From NCBI RefSeq assembly GCF_010211745.1, contig NZ_PDWQ01000001.1, forward strand, positions 754,501 to 818,500: a DNA stretch of 64,000 bases, read 5' to 3'. Each line of letters begins with the position of its first letter. Within the stretch, counting starts at the first letter, position 1. The notes under the pieces were generated by a model, which had not been told where the DNA came from, did no database searches, and was given only the letters and a program-made list of their open reading frames with translations. The position numbers were made by a program, and so were the translations under genes. Positions 25,243 through 34,427 of the stretch are shown here, piece after piece. Source of the DNA: Pseudoxanthomonas kalamensis DSM 18571 (GTDB lineage: Bacteria > Pseudomonadota > Gammaproteobacteria > Xanthomonadales > Xanthomonadaceae).

Positions 25243-28200
25243 GTGGGCAGGCAGGAGCTGACGAACCAGGCGCAGATCGATACCGGGGCGAACGCAACCA
25301 CGGGGGCAATCGACCCTTGGCGGTTGTGCCGCGACGGTTACGACCCCGTCAGCGACGCCCGTGACCAGACCCTGTTCGCGCTGGCCAACGGTTCGCTCGG
25401 CGTGCGTGCCGGGTTGGAGGAAGGCGGTCGTGGTGGCAGCTTCATGGCCGGTGTCTACGAGCGCCATCCGATTCACTACCACGAGCGTTTCCCCGGTTTC
25501 GCCCGCCATACCGATACCCGCCTGCCGGTCGCCGACGGCGCCCGCATCGGCATCTGGCTGGACGAAGAGCGGGTCGATCCGGGGCGCGTGGAATGGCTGC
25601 GGTTTCGGCGCGAACTGGATTTGCGCGATGGGCGCCTGACCCGTCGTGCGCGCTTGCGCACACCGCAGGGCAGGACGCTGGATATCGTCGCCGAGCGTGT
25701 GGTGCCAACGACGACACGTCCCGGCGCGGCCGATCTGCTGGCGATCCGCTATCGCGTGGAATCGGTCGATTACGACGGTCCGCTGACCCTGGTGTCGGCG
25801 CTGGAAAGCGGGCAACAGGCGGCGGCGCAGGGCGACGACCCACGCATCGGCGTGTCCGGAGGCGAAGGCCTGATCACCGAGGCCGGCGAAGCCAGCGAAG
25901 TGCAGGCGAGCCTGCGCCAGCGCACCCGCCACAGTGGCATCCATCTGGTTTGTGCGCAGCGCCACGGCGGCGATGACATGCCCGCCTACGACGGCAGTGA
26001 GCGCGAACCGGACCGGGTGGCGCAACGTTATCGCGTGCGCCTGCAGCCCGGGCAGGGCGTCACCCTGGAAAAGTACGTGGCCTATGCCTGTGGCGATTCG
26101 TCGGCCACGCTGCACGAACGGGCGGACGAGGCGTTGCGCGAGGCCATGAGCCTGGGCTTCGACGGCCTGGCCCGCCGCCATGCCGAAGGGTTGCACGAGT
26201 TCTGGCAGGCGGCCGAACTCGGTGTCGGTGGCGATCCCGCCAGCGAGCAGGCGTTGCGCTTCAACCTGTTTCATCTGCTGCAGTCGGCCGCGCACGACGG
26301 TGTGCACGGCACCGCGGCCAAGGGCCTGACCGGGGAAGGCTACGAAGGTCATTGCTTCTGGGATACCGAGGCTTTCGTGCTGCCGGTGATGGCGCTGACG
26401 GCGCCGGACATCGCCCGCGCCATGCTGATGTACCGCCATCGCACGCTGGACGCGGCGCGCGCGCATGCGCGGGAGATGAACCACGACAGCGGCGCGCTGT
26501 ACGCCTGGCGCACCATCGCCGGTGGCGAGTGCTCGGCCCACTACCCCAGCGGCTCGGCGGCCTACCACATCAATGCCGCGATCGCCTACGCCATCGGCAT
26601 GTACTTCGACGCCAGCGGCGACGTGGATTTCCTGGCTGAGGCCGGCGCCGAGATGCTGTTCGAAACTGCGCGGGTGTGGATGCAGATCGGCCACTTCAAT
26701 CCGCACCGCGACAACCGCTTCTGCATCCACGAAGTGACCGGGCCAGACGAGTACACGACCCTGGTCGACAACAACTACTACACCAATCGGATGGCGCAGC
26801 GGCACCTGCAGCGCGCCGCGCAGGTCTGGCAGTTGCTGCAGGAGCAGCGGCCGGATGCGATCGCCGGACTGGCGCGCCAGCTGAGGGTGGACGCCGACGA
26901 AGTCGCCAACTGGCAACGCGCGGCCGACACGATGTACCTGCCCTACGACGAGGCGCTGGGCGTGCATGCGCAGGACGACACCTTCCTGGACAAGCCGCGC
27001 TGGCCGCATCCGCTGCAGCAGGGCGAACACCGGCCGCTGTTGCTCGACTACCACCCGCTGACCTTGTACCGCTACCAGGTCTGCAAGCAGGCCGACGTGG
27101 TCATGGCCCTGGTGCTGGCCGGCGACGGCATCGATGCGGCGAGCAAGCGCCGCGACTTCGACTACTACGAAGCCATCACCACCCACGATTCCACCCTGTC
27201 GGCCTCGGTGTTCGGCATCCTTGCAGGCGAGGTCGGCCATCCGGCGCGTGCCTGGCATTATTTCGACGCCGGCTTGCGGGTCGATCTGGACGATTTGCAC
27301 CGCAATACCGACCACGGCGTGCACATGGCGGCGCTGGCCGGCAGCTGGCTGGGGCTGGCACAGGGCTTCGGCGGGCTGCGTGTAGTCGAAGGCGAACTGC
27401 ACTTCCATCCGCGCTTGCCCGCGGCCTGGCAGAGCTATCGCTTCGGCCTGCGCTGGCGCGGCAGCGCGCTGCGGGTTGAAGTGGATGCCAGTGGCGTGCA
27501 CTACACGCTGACCGGACAGGCGCCGCTGCGCATCCGCCATGCAGGTCGGGTGCTGGACCTGTTGCCTGGCCAGTCGCAGGTCATCGCCGACGAATTGGCT
27601 GAGACGGCGGTATTCCCGCGCCAGTGTCGCGCATTGATTTTCGACCTGGATGGGGTGTTGACCGATACCGCCAGCACCCACTACCGCGCCTGGAAGCGGC
27701 TGGCCGACGAGATCGGCGTGCCGTTCGACCGCAAGGTCAACGAGCGCCTGAAGGGCGTCGACCGCATGGCCTCGCTGGAAATCATCCTGGAACGTGCCGA
27801 GCGTGGCTATTCCGACGAAGAAAAGCAGGCGCTGGCCGCGCGCAAGAACACCTACTACGTGGCTGAGATCGAACACGTCACACCGGCGGATCTGTTCGAA
27901 GGTGTCGAGCGTCTACTGGCCGAGGCGCGTGCCCGTGGTCTGAAGCTGGGCCTGGCCTCGGCCAGCCGCAATGCCGCGGCGTTGCTGCAGCGGCTGGGCA
28001 TCGCCGATCGCTTCGACTACGTGGCCGATGCGGCCCGCATCCGCAACGCCAAGCCCGATCCGGAAATCTTCCTGACCGTGGCCAATGCGCTGGGCGTCGC
28101 CCCGGCGCAATGCATCGGCGTTGAAGACGCCGCCGCCGGCATCGTCGCCATCCGCGATGCCGGCATGCCCGCGGTGGGCATCGGCGATCCCGTCGAACTG

Positions 28201-28266
28201 GCGCAGGCCGACCGCGTGCTGCCGTCGCTGGCGGCGTTCCGGCTGGAGGATTTCGTGTTGCCGTAA
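25243..28266 (+). CDS. GH65 disaccharide phosphorylase fused to beta-phosphoglucomutase
   Basis: 1007 residues from a GTG start. Residues ~20-785 are a GH65 inverting phosphorylase: an N-terminal beta-sandwich, then an (alpha/alpha)6 barrel with GHCFWDTEAF, the GPDEYT block holding the expected general acid (Glu503) and the substrate-site KQADV (Lys615-Gln616). Residues ~797-1007 are a complete HAD-type beta-phosphoglucomutase: FDLDGVLTDT (nucleophile Asp801, Asp803), LASASRN and NAKPDPEIF, then VEDAAAGI. The pair would split an alpha-linked glucose disaccharide (maltose, trehalose, kojibiose or nigerose) to beta-glucose-1-phosphate and convert it to glucose-6-phosphate. No signal peptide, so cytosolic. 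The exact sugar cannot be read from sequence by eye. Confidence 0.93.
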   Translation: MGRQELTNQAQIDTGANATTGAIDPWRLCRDGYDPVSDARDQTLFALANGSLGVRAGLEEGGRGGSFMAGVYERHPIHYHERFPGFARHTDTRLPVADGARIGIWLDEERVDPGRVEWLRFRRELDLRDGRLTRRARLRTPQGRTLDIVAERVVPTTTRPGAADLLAIRYRVESVDYDGPLTLVSALESGQQAAAQGDDPRIGVSGGEGLITEAGEASEVQASLRQRTRHSGIHLVCAQRHGGDDMPAYDGSEREPDRVAQRYRVRLQPGQGVTLEKYVAYACGDSSATLHERADEALREAMSLGFDGLARRHAEGLHEFWQAAELGVGGDPASEQALRFNLFHLLQSAAHDGVHGTAAKGLTGEGYEGHCFWDTEAFVLPVMALTAPDIARAMLMYRHRTLDAARAHAREMNHDSGALYAWRTIAGGECSAHYPSGSAAYHINAAIAYAIGMYFDASGDVDFLAEAGAEMLFETARVWMQIGHFNPHRDNRFCIHEVTGPDEYTTLVDNNYYTNRMAQRHLQRAAQVWQLLQEQRPDAIAGLARQLRVDADEVANWQRAADTMYLPYDEALGVHAQDDTFLDKPRWPHPLQQGEHRPLLLDYHPLTLYRYQVCKQADVVMALVLAGDGIDAASKRRDFDYYEAITTHDSTLSASVFGILAGEVGHPARAWHYFDAGLRVDLDDLHRNTDHGVHMAALAGSWLGLAQGFGGLRVVEGELHFHPRLPAAWQSYRFGLRWRGSALRVEVDASGVHYTLTGQAPLRIRHAGRVLDLLPGQSQVIADELAETAVFPRQCRALIFDLDGVLTDTASTHYRAWKRLADEIGVPFDRKVNERLKGVDRMASLEIILERAERGYSDEEKQALAARKNTYYVAEIEHVTPADLFEGVERLLAEARARGLKLGLASASRNAAALLQRLGIADRFDYVADAARIRNAKPDPEIFLTVANALGVAPAQCIGVEDAAAGIVAIRDAGMPAVGIGDPVELAQADRVLPSLAAFRLEDFVLP

Positions 28267-28337
28267 ACGTCGCGGCAAAGACTGCGACGCATCAGCTGTA
28301 TCGACTCAAAAAGAAGCACCCACTGGAGGGAAATATC

Positions 28338-30842
28338 ATGAGATACAAGAAATTCATCCGTTACACGCTCTCTGCCGCCATCGCCGCGGCCCTGGCTCCG
28401 GTGTACGCGCAGGCGCAGGAAGCCACCGATACCGCTCCGTCCAGCGACCAGGCGGCGACCACGCTCGATGCGGTGGTCGTGTCCGGCAGCGCGGTCAGAG
28501 GCGGCGTCAAGAAACTCGAGGCCAGTTACAACATCGTTCGCGCAAGCGAAGAGCAGATCAAGATGGCCAATCCCAAGAGCACGGCCGACCTGCTGAAGAT
28601 CTCGCCCGGACTGTGGCCGGAATCGACCGGCGGTCAGACCGGCGCCAACATCGAGATCGCCGGCTTCCCTGGTGGCGGCGACGCGCCGTACTTCTCCACG
28701 TTGCTGATGGGCTCGCCGTTGTATGGCATGCCGACCCTGTCGTTCTTCGAGACGACCTCGATGTTCCGCCTTGACGACACGGTGGGTTCGACCGAAATCC
28801 TGCAAGGCGGCCCGTCGGTGGTGTTCGCCGACGGCCAGATCGGCGCCACGGCCAACTTCTTCCTGAAGACCGGTTCCGATACGCCCTATGGCAGCGTCGG
28901 TCTGACTTATGGCGATGAAGGCCTGTTGCGGCTGGATGCCTTCAGCGGCTTCAAGGTGGCCGATGGCTGGTACGGCAGCGTTGGCGGCTTCTGGCGCAGT
29001 TCCGACGGCGTGCGCGATCCGCAGTTCAAGGCCGACGAGGGCGGCCAGCTGACCGCCACGTTGTCGCACGACTTCGCCGACGACAAGGGCAACCTGACCT
29101 TGTACGCGCGCTATCTGAACGACAAGAACCAGTTCATCACCCCGATTCCGCTGGTTCAGACCGGCACGGACAGTTTCCGCGCCTATCCCGGCTTCGATCC
29201 GCTGAAGGACACCTACTACAGCAAGGCCATCCAGCATGTGCACTTGCCGTCCTACGGCGGCGTGGCCGGGGGCGTGGACGCCGATCTGGCCGATGGCCGC
29301 GGCGCCGACATGATCTTCGTCGGCGGCAACTTCGACTACGACCTGGGCAACGGCTGGTCGATCAGCGACAAGTTCCTGTTCGACGAAGGCGACATGGACA
29401 CCAGTGCGCTGTTTTCCGGCAACAACCCGGCCAGCCTGAACGACATGCTGTACACCGCCGGCGTTCCGGGCGGCTTCGCCCTGCCCGCGGGGACTGCCAC
29501 GGCAACCTACGTCGGTGGTGGAGACGTGGCGCTGGACCAGAGCGTCATCCAGCAGGGCTGGTGGCATATTCACAAGCACCTGAAGAGTTTCAACAACGAT
29601 TTCCGCCTGAGCAAGGAATTGTTTGACGGAAACACGCTGACCATCGGCCTGTATGTCAACCACTACACCATGGACGACAAGTGGTCGCTGGGCAATCAGA
29701 TGCTGATGACCAATGAACCCAATGCGCGTCCCATCATGGTCACCTACGATGATGGCGGCACCACCTACTATCGCACCGACAGCCAGGGCTTTGCCGATTT
29801 CAGCGGATTCCATATCGCCGAGCACGGCAGCGCAACCAACACCGCGCTGTACCTGTCGGATTCGTGGCGGGTCGGCAAATGGCTGCTGGATTTGTCCGGT
29901 CGCATCGAGAATCAGGATGCCACCAACAACGTGTGCAACCTGGACAACGTCGACCTGGACGGCGACCCGACTACGCTGTACGACAACGCGGTTCCGGTTT
30001 GCAACGGCACTTATGCCAAGACCGATTATGACAAGACCCATCCGTCCTTCAGTGCGGGGGCGAACTATTCGTTCAACGACCACATGTCGATGTACGGACG
30101 CGTCAATACGGGCGGACATTTCCTTGATTTCGACAACGGCATTCGCGGCAGCACCACCGGCAACACGCCACCCATGCAGAAGATTCGCAACTACGAGATC
30201 GGCTTCAAGTACCAGTCCAAGCTGCTGTACGCCGACATCAGTGCCTATCGCCGCAAGTTCACCGGCCTGCAGTACCAGCCGACCAACGGCCTTGGCACTC
30301 CGACCGGTGACGTGCAGGTCTATGGTTCCGACTCGTTCGGGGTCAACTTCATTGGCGCGGTGACGCCGACCGACAACCTGCGCATCCAGCTGGTGGCCAA
30401 TTATCTCGACGGCGAATACACCGACTACGATGCCTGTTTCCCGTATACCGACATCAATGGTGTCGACCAGTGCGCCGCCATCGATGGCGAGCAACTGCAG
30501 CGGCAACCGAAGATCCGCGCGATGCTGACGCCCAGCTACCGCTTCGACTTCGCCTGGGGCGACATCACCCCGTACATCACCTATACCCATGTCGGGGATC
30601 ACACCCAGGACCAGTCGGGTCTGCAGGAACTTGGCTCGTACCACACGCTGGATTTCGGTATCACCTCCAACGTCGGTTACAACTGGTCGTTCGCGCTGCG
30701 CGGCACCAACGTGACCAACGAGCTGGGATTGACCGAGAGCAATTCGCGCATCTTCGGTTCAGCCGCAAGCAGCGGCGGTGTGCTGCTGGCGCGTCCGCTG
30801 GAAGGCCGCGAGATCAACTTCCAGGCCAAGTACAGCTGGTAA
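28338..30842 (+). CDS. TonB-dependent outer membrane receptor (sugar locus)
   Basis: 834 residues. Signal peptide (about 1-26, ending AQAQE), a TonB box-like stretch TTLDAVVVSGS, then a plug domain with LLKISPGLWPE and EILQGGPSVVFADGQIGATANF, and a 22-strand barrel ending in FQAKYSW with the C-terminal aromatic residue needed for barrel insertion. GGAGGG lies eight bases before the ATG. It is placed after the GH65 fusion, so it probably takes up an alpha-glucoside across the outer membrane. An iron-siderophore role is less likely given the neighbours. Confidence 0.93.
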   Translation: MRYKKFIRYTLSAAIAAALAPVYAQAQEATDTAPSSDQAATTLDAVVVSGSAVRGGVKKLEASYNIVRASEEQIKMANPKSTADLLKISPGLWPESTGGQTGANIEIAGFPGGGDAPYFSTLLMGSPLYGMPTLSFFETTSMFRLDDTVGSTEILQGGPSVVFADGQIGATANFFLKTGSDTPYGSVGLTYGDEGLLRLDAFSGFKVADGWYGSVGGFWRSSDGVRDPQFKADEGGQLTATLSHDFADDKGNLTLYARYLNDKNQFITPIPLVQTGTDSFRAYPGFDPLKDTYYSKAIQHVHLPSYGGVAGGVDADLADGRGADMIFVGGNFDYDLGNGWSISDKFLFDEGDMDTSALFSGNNPASLNDMLYTAGVPGGFALPAGTATATYVGGGDVALDQSVIQQGWWHIHKHLKSFNNDFRLSKELFDGNTLTIGLYVNHYTMDDKWSLGNQMLMTNEPNARPIMVTYDDGGTTYYRTDSQGFADFSGFHIAEHGSATNTALYLSDSWRVGKWLLDLSGRIENQDATNNVCNLDNVDLDGDPTTLYDNAVPVCNGTYAKTDYDKTHPSFSAGANYSFNDHMSMYGRVNTGGHFLDFDNGIRGSTTGNTPPMQKIRNYEIGFKYQSKLLYADISAYRRKFTGLQYQPTNGLGTPTGDVQVYGSDSFGVNFIGAVTPTDNLRIQLVANYLDGEYTDYDACFPYTDINGVDQCAAIDGEQLQRQPKIRAMLTPSYRFDFAWGDITPYITYTHVGDHTQDQSGLQELGSYHTLDFGITSNVGYNWSFALRGTNVTNELGLTESNSRIFGSAASSGGVLLARPLEGREINFQAKYSW

Positions 30843-30875
30843 CGGTGTTGCCGGCCCGGATTGGCGAAATCCGGC

Positions 30876-30901
30876 GGCGGGGCGCGTTGGCGCGCCCCGC
30901 C
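30876..30901 (+). terminator. Stem-loop between the TonB receptor and MFS genes
   Basis: A perfect 11-base stem GGCGGGGCGCG / CGCGCCCCGCC with loop TTGG. There is only CTTGT after it, so it is an incomplete intrinsic terminator. It may reduce read-through from the receptor gene into the MFS gene. Confidence 0.6.
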
Positions 30902-31035
30902 TTGTGCAGATCCGCAACCATGAAGTCGCCCAAGTACGATGACGTCGTGTTTCCCGCGCTGACGGTGCATCCGCAGTCGGGGCATGTCCCGGCCGGAGCG
31001 TTTGTCGTCCTGTCGTCCATGATCGGAGTCCATGA

Positions 31036-32295
31036 ATGAGCCGTTCCCGCATGATTCTGGCGATGATCCTGACCTACATGGTCTTCGCCATACTGCTCAA
31101 CAGCGTGGGTACCCTGATCCTGATAAGCCAGAAGGCTTACGGTGTCAGCAAGGAGGCGACCAGCGTTCTTGATGCGTACAAGGATCTGCCCATCGCGGTC
31201 GTGGCGTTTCTGGTTGCGTCATGGCTGCCGCGACTGGGCTATCGCCGCGGGATGATGCTGGGCCTGGTCGCGACCGCGGCGGCATGCGCGATGATGCCGC
31301 TGGCCAACACGTTCTGGGTGATGAAGCTGATGCTGGCCGTGCTGGGCGTGGCCTTCGCTTTCGTGAAGGTTTCGGTCTATTCCAGCATCGGCCTGCTGAC
31401 CGAAGACAGCAAGGGGCATGCGAGTCTGACCAGTTTCGTCGAAGGCTGTTTCATGATCGGCGTTCTGGCCGGTCCATGGTTGTACAGCATCTTCATCGGC
31501 CAGCAGGAGACCCCGGATGATCCGGTCTGGCTGCACATCTACTGGTGGTTGGTGGGGGCGTGCGTGATCATCATCGGCCTGCTGGCAGTGTCGAGCATGG
31601 ACGAAAGCGCCGCGACTGATGGCCACAACATCGCCCAGTCCTATCTGGACATGATCAAGCTGATCGCGGTGCCGCTGGTGATCGTGTTCCTGGTGTCGGC
31701 GTTCCTGTACGTGCTGCTCGAACAGGGCATCAACACCTGGCTGCCGACCTTCAATGCCGATGTGCTGCATCTGTCGACTGCGACCAGCGTGCAGCTGGGG
31801 AGCCTGTTCGCGGCCAGCACCGCGCTGGGCCGCCTCGGTGCGGGCCTGTTGTTGCGTCGCATGTCCTGGCACTGGTTGCTGGTGTTCTGCCTGCTGGCGA
31901 CGGCGGGTCTGGTGCTGGTGGTCCTGCCGCTGGCGGCAAATGCCCAGCCACCGGCCGCCGATGGCTGGTGGCATGCGCCGAAAGCGGCGTTCCTGTTTCC
32001 GCTGATCGGCCTGTTCATCGCGCCGATCTACCCTTCGATCGTCTCGGCGGTGCTCAGCGCATTGCCCAGGACGCGGCATGCCGCGATGGCCGGCCTGGCC
32101 GTGGTGTTCTCGGCATTGGGCGGCAGCACCGGCTCGTTCGTCACCGGACACGTATTCGCGCGGTTCGGCGGACAGACGGCATTCTACCTGTCGCTGATAC
32201 CGCTGGCGCTGCTGTTGCCCGCAGTATTGCTGCTCAAGCGGTGGTCCGATCGTCGCGGCACGACCTCGCCAGCGGCGATGGAGATTGCGCAATGA
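31036..32295 (+). CDS. MFS transporter (sugar type)
   Basis: 419 residues with 12 predicted membrane helices. The loop between helices 2 and 3 has ASWLPRLGYRRGMMLG, the MFS signature region. The central loop is at about residue 190-200 and the second half starts near YLDMIKLIAVPLVIVFLV. It probably moves the imported sugar across the inner membrane for the GH65 enzyme. GGAG (31025-31028) lies seven bases from the ATG. Its stop overlaps the start of the next gene (ATGA at 32292), showing an operon. Confidence 0.92.
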   Translation: MSRSRMILAMILTYMVFAILLNSVGTLILISQKAYGVSKEATSVLDAYKDLPIAVVAFLVASWLPRLGYRRGMMLGLVATAAACAMMPLANTFWVMKLMLAVLGVAFAFVKVSVYSSIGLLTEDSKGHASLTSFVEGCFMIGVLAGPWLYSIFIGQQETPDDPVWLHIYWWLVGACVIIIGLLAVSSMDESAATDGHNIAQSYLDMIKLIAVPLVIVFLVSAFLYVLLEQGINTWLPTFNADVLHLSTATSVQLGSLFAASTALGRLGAGLLLRRMSWHWLLVFCLLATAGLVLVVLPLAANAQPPAADGWWHAPKAAFLFPLIGLFIAPIYPSIVSAVLSALPRTRHAAMAGLAVVFSALGGSTGSFVTGHVFARFGGQTAFYLSLIPLALLLPAVLLLKRWSDRRGTTSPAAMEIAQ

Positions 32296-34352
32296 GGGCC
32301 TGGCCCATGCTGTTGGCGGTCGCATTGTGTGGCGTATGCGTACAGGTGACTGCCGAACCCCTGCAGTTCAGGATCAGCGAGGGCAGGGTCGAGAATGCGT
32401 TCTACCAGGAGGGACCGGTCGCGGTGCATGTGCTGCTCGACTCGGGCGTGCATCCGCGCGCGCTGGTGGCGTTCCCTGCCGGCAACAGCGGGGTCGGCGT
32501 CTGGTTCGAGGCGACCGACTCGACCGTGCGATGGACGCTCGAGGACATGCGTGGTGCCACGGTCGTCGATGATGCGGGGCGTGCACTGCACGGCATCGTC
32601 GCCACGGCCAGCGTCGATGCAACGCGACTGGTGGTGAAGGATGCGGTGCTGGGAAGCGTGCGCGTGTTGCGGGACTACCAGCTGGGGCAGCCGTATCCGC
32701 CGCAGACGGCAGCCAGGGCGGAGGTGTCGACCGACACGATCCTTTGGCGGCGGCACCGCCTGGATGGCGCCCCCGGCTACCGAATGGCGCTGGTGATCGA
32801 GCAGGGACGGATTGCCGGGCAGTCGCCGTTGACCCTGGTGCCGGATCGTCCGGGACAACCGCTGCGCCTGCGAATCGAGGCGTATACCGGCGAAACGCCG
32901 CTGACCCCGTTCGCGGCCGGGGAATTGTTCAACGCCGATGCCGGCAGCGATCCGCGCAGCCGCCAGGCGCTGCGTTTCCTCGCCTACCGGGACAAGTATC
33001 TGGCCGGCTCCTGGCGTTTCGACACGTATTTCGGTCGCGATACCTTGTTGTCCTTGCGGATGCTGATGCCGGTCCTGCAGCCGGATGCCGTCGAGGCCGG
33101 CCTGGCTGCAGTGCTCGACCGCCTGAACGCGAACGGCGAGGTGGCGCACGAGGAGGACATCGGCGAATTCGCCGTGCTTCGCCGCCGCGAACGGGGCGAA
33201 GATGGCGATGCGCCGTTGTACGACTACGGCATGGTCGATGACGACCGCATGCTGGCACCGGTCGCGGCGACCTATCTGCTCGATACGCTGGACCTGGATC
33301 GCGCCGCAGATCGTGCCCGCGCGGAAGCGTTCCTGGCCCGAAGGACGGCAACGGGCGAAGCCCTGAGTTCGGCATTGGTGCGCAACTTCGCTTTCGTGAC
33401 GAAGTCGGCGCGCGCTTTCGCATCTGCGCCGGAAGCCGGCCACCTGATCGCCTTCGGCGAAGGGCGCAGCACCGGCCAGTGGCGCGACAGTCAGGAGGGC
33501 AATGCCTACGGGCGCTACGCCTACGACGTGAATGCGGTCTGGATGCCGGCGGCGCTCGAGGCGATTGCGCGCTTTGCCGGTTCCGGACTGCTGCAGCCGT
33601 ATGCGAATGGCGGGATGTTCGACGATTGCAAGGTCCTGGCACGGGTCTGGGCGGAAAAGGCGCCTGCCATGTTCAGGGTGAAGCTGGATGCCGGAGCGGC
33701 GAATGCAGCCGTGCGCGCCTATGCGAACGGGCAGGGCATCGATCCGACGGCGGCGCTGGACAGCCTGCCGTCGGAGGGGCTCAAATTCGATGCATTGGCG
33801 CTGGACGCGCAGGGCAAGCCGATTCCGGTACTGCATTCCGATTACGGCTTTGCCCTGCTGTTCGGCAACCCCGACCCCGGAACGCTCGAACGAATGGTCG
33901 ATGACATGATGCGTCCGTTTCCGGCGGGCCTGATGACCGATGTCGGCATGCTGGTGGCGAATCCGGCCTATGCCGATCCCGGAGTCGCGAAGCTGCTGGG
34001 TCGCACGGCCTACCACGGCACCGTGGTCTGGTCCTGGCAACAGGCACTGCTGGCCGACGGTCTGGCGCGGCAGCTGGCCCGGACCGACCTGCCTGCCGGC
34101 GTGCGGGACCGTCTGCGCTCGGCGCAGCGCCGCCTGTGGCGGGTCATCGATGCCACCCGCGATCTGCGTACCTCGGAATTGTGGTCCTGGTCGTGGAAGG
34201 ATGGCCGCTACCGGATAGAGCCGTTCGGCCAGAGCGGCGGCGATGCCGACGAATCCAATGCCGCGCAGTTGTGGAGCACGGTGTACCTGGCGGTGAAACC
34301 GCCGGTCGAGACAACGGATGTTGCAGAATCCGCCACGGATCATGACGACTGA
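32292..34352 (+). CDS. Exported six-hairpin glycosidase-like protein
   Basis: 686 residues with a signal peptide (MRAWPMLLAVALCGVCVQVTA), so periplasmic. An N-terminal beta-rich region (~22-240) precedes an (alpha/alpha)6-type domain with FDTYFGRDTLLSLRMLMP, the FGRD block seen in amylo-alpha-1,6-glucosidase-like and GH15-like enzymes, plus YDYGMVDDDRML and ELWSWSWKDGRY. It probably trims branched or longer alpha-glucans before uptake; the specificity is not decided. Translationally coupled to the MFS gene. It could alternatively act on another polysaccharide. Confidence 0.78.
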   Translation: MRAWPMLLAVALCGVCVQVTAEPLQFRISEGRVENAFYQEGPVAVHVLLDSGVHPRALVAFPAGNSGVGVWFEATDSTVRWTLEDMRGATVVDDAGRALHGIVATASVDATRLVVKDAVLGSVRVLRDYQLGQPYPPQTAARAEVSTDTILWRRHRLDGAPGYRMALVIEQGRIAGQSPLTLVPDRPGQPLRLRIEAYTGETPLTPFAAGELFNADAGSDPRSRQALRFLAYRDKYLAGSWRFDTYFGRDTLLSLRMLMPVLQPDAVEAGLAAVLDRLNANGEVAHEEDIGEFAVLRRRERGEDGDAPLYDYGMVDDDRMLAPVAATYLLDTLDLDRAADRARAEAFLARRTATGEALSSALVRNFAFVTKSARAFASAPEAGHLIAFGEGRSTGQWRDSQEGNAYGRYAYDVNAVWMPAALEAIARFAGSGLLQPYANGGMFDDCKVLARVWAEKAPAMFRVKLDAGAANAAVRAYANGQGIDPTAALDSLPSEGLKFDALALDAQGKPIPVLHSDYGFALLFGNPDPGTLERMVDDMMRPFPAGLMTDVGMLVANPAYADPGVAKLLGRTAYHGTVVWSWQQALLADGLARQLARTDLPAGVRDRLRSAQRRLWRVIDATRDLRTSELWSWSWKDGRYRIEPFGQSGGDADESNAAQLWSTVYLAVKPPVETTDVAESATDHDD

Positions 34353-34427
34353 CCGGGCCGTTTCCGGCGCATCGACGCGACTGGCTGCGCGTCTTCGCGA
34401 TTTTCGCTATTGCAGGGAGTGCTCCTG

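Noticed and set aside
25159-27876. 905-codon minus-strand open frame opposite the GH65 fusion
   Set aside because: Same antisense artefact; the sequence has no recognisable domain and would cover the operator region.
28017-30644. 875-codon minus-strand open frame opposite the TonB receptor
   Set aside because: Antisense of a clear outer-membrane receptor; no start signal and biased composition only.
30677-31052. Minus-strand frames with a Cys-x-x-Cys-like stretch after the TonB receptor
   Set aside because: They overlap the 3' end of the receptor and the stem-loop, and lack a start signal; the CPDCG-like motif is most likely chance.
32184-34343. 719-codon minus-strand open frame opposite the six-hairpin glycosidase
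   Set aside because: Antisense shadow; the plus-strand frame has a signal peptide and family motifs and is coupled to the MFS gene.
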